Assembly (NCBI GenBank): GCA_037893245.1
Contig: JBAIAA010000874.1
Coordinates: 62,001-126,000 of the forward strand
From: Crossaster papposus
Taxonomy: Eukaryota > Echinodermata > Asteroidea > Velatida > Solasteridae
Reading direction: 5' to 3'
DNA length: 64,000 nt
Shown here: in pieces, positions 63,898-64,000 of the stretch
Layout: each line of letters opens with the position of its first letter
Position numbering within the stretch: the stretch's first letter is position 1
Made by a program: the position numbers and the translations under genes
The notes under the pieces: model-generated
What the model was told of the DNA's origin: nothing
The model's input: the letters and a program-made list of their open reading frames with translations, nothing else
Database searches by the model: none

Positions 63898-64000
63898 GAT
63901 TTGGTCTACAATCGGCATATCCCTACTACTACATATTTAAGATTTGGTCTACAATCGGCATATCCCTACTACTACATATTTAAGATTTGGTCTACAATCG

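Larger units (their letters stand above)
1..64000 (+). repeat. 43-bp satellite array (entire window)
   Basis: The window is a head-to-tail tandem array of a 43-bp monomer with 13 A, 15 T, 5 G and 10 C. Recognisable pieces are GGTCTACAATCGG, CATATCCC and TACTACTACATATTTAAG. I estimate about 1,340 monomers, all in the same orientation, interrupted only by 56 copies of one 111-bp insert. The distances between inserts add up exactly as 111 + n x 43 plus visible small indels, so no hidden unique sequence remains. Most monomers match the consensus or differ at one base. Shared rare variants mark higher-order copies. Each monomer has one CpG (in ATCGG). Both window ends fall inside monomers, so the array is larger than seen. 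No transcript or protein function is supported. This is satellite DNA of a eukaryote, and I do not recognise the family. Confidence 0.98.

Noticed and set aside
1-64000. CRISPR array
   Set aside because: The 43-bp units abut with no unique spacers. The only interruptions are copies of one identical 111-bp segment.
1-64000. CENP-B box in the monomer
   Set aside because: The only CpG region, TCTACAATCGGCATATC, does not keep the TTCG and CGGG core of the CENP-B box. Centromere function cannot be argued from the sequence.
1-64000. Telomeric repeat or rDNA spacer
   Set aside because: No TTAGGG, TTTAGGG or TTAGG arrays (TTTAGG is just a single-base monomer variant) and no rRNA-like sequence.
1-64000. 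Genes on the minus strand
   Set aside because: The reverse complement of each monomer carries TAA and TAGTAGTAG stops in several phases, so no frame of useful length exists.

Overview
The whole 64,000-base window is one eukaryotic satellite-DNA array. I see no protein-coding gene, RNA gene or unique sequence in it. The basic unit is a 43-bp AT-rich monomer (15 G+C of 43 bases). It reads, in pieces, ATTTGGTCTACAATCGG, then CATATCCC, then TACTACTACATATTTAAG. About 1,340 copies run head to tail in one orientation, and the array continues past both window edges. A homogeneous array this long with higher-order structure points to a plant or animal (pericentromeric, centromeric or heterochromatic knob/B-type DNA). 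The sequence does not let me name the species or the chromosomal location. There is one second component: an unrelated 106-bp T-rich segment. It begins CTCGAGGGCTTGTTCCC, ends CAAATTGAGTTT, and occurs 56 times. It always sits at the same point of the monomer and in the same orientation. Ordinary monomers have a single TTTAA there, while filled sites have TTTAA on both sides, which is what a target-site duplication looks like. With its second TTTAA the net insertion is 111 bp. Every insert-to-insert distance resolves as 111 + n x 43 bp plus a few small indels that I can locate (CTA +3 expansions, single-base indels, one +5 and one 20-bp stub). Layout: (1) 1-4.9 kb, partial repeats offset by 1,616 and 1,383 bp. 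(2) 4.9-12.7 kb, nested units of 860, 1,530 and 3,407 bp. (3) 12.7-16.4 kb, an insert-free repeat of 1,849 bp (43 x 43). (4) 16.7-21.4 kb, ten closely spaced inserts. (5) 21.4-34.3 kb, five copies of a unit of about 1.7 kb carrying a distinctive insert subtype, arranged so that 22.8-26.9 kb recurs at 30.3-34.3 kb (shift 7,447). (6) 34-42 kb, a 910-bp repeat, then an array in which CTA expansions recur at 261- and 218-bp steps. (7) 42-48.4 kb, a 2,320-bp duplication, another insert subtype (AATACATG), and one monomer with a bare TTTAATTTAA. (8) 48.4-53 kb, a nearly perfect 2,339-bp tandem duplication with four inserts per copy. (9) 53-57 kb, irregular monomers including a 20-bp stub and TTTCAG variants. 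(10) 56.9-62.4 kb, the longest insert-free run, with a 1,078-bp repeat, then three more inserts up to the edge. Nothing here works together as genes. The content is a record of repeated local unequal exchange or amplification that carried one ancestral insertion along with the array. All open reading frames of 64-148 codons are by-products of the repeat.
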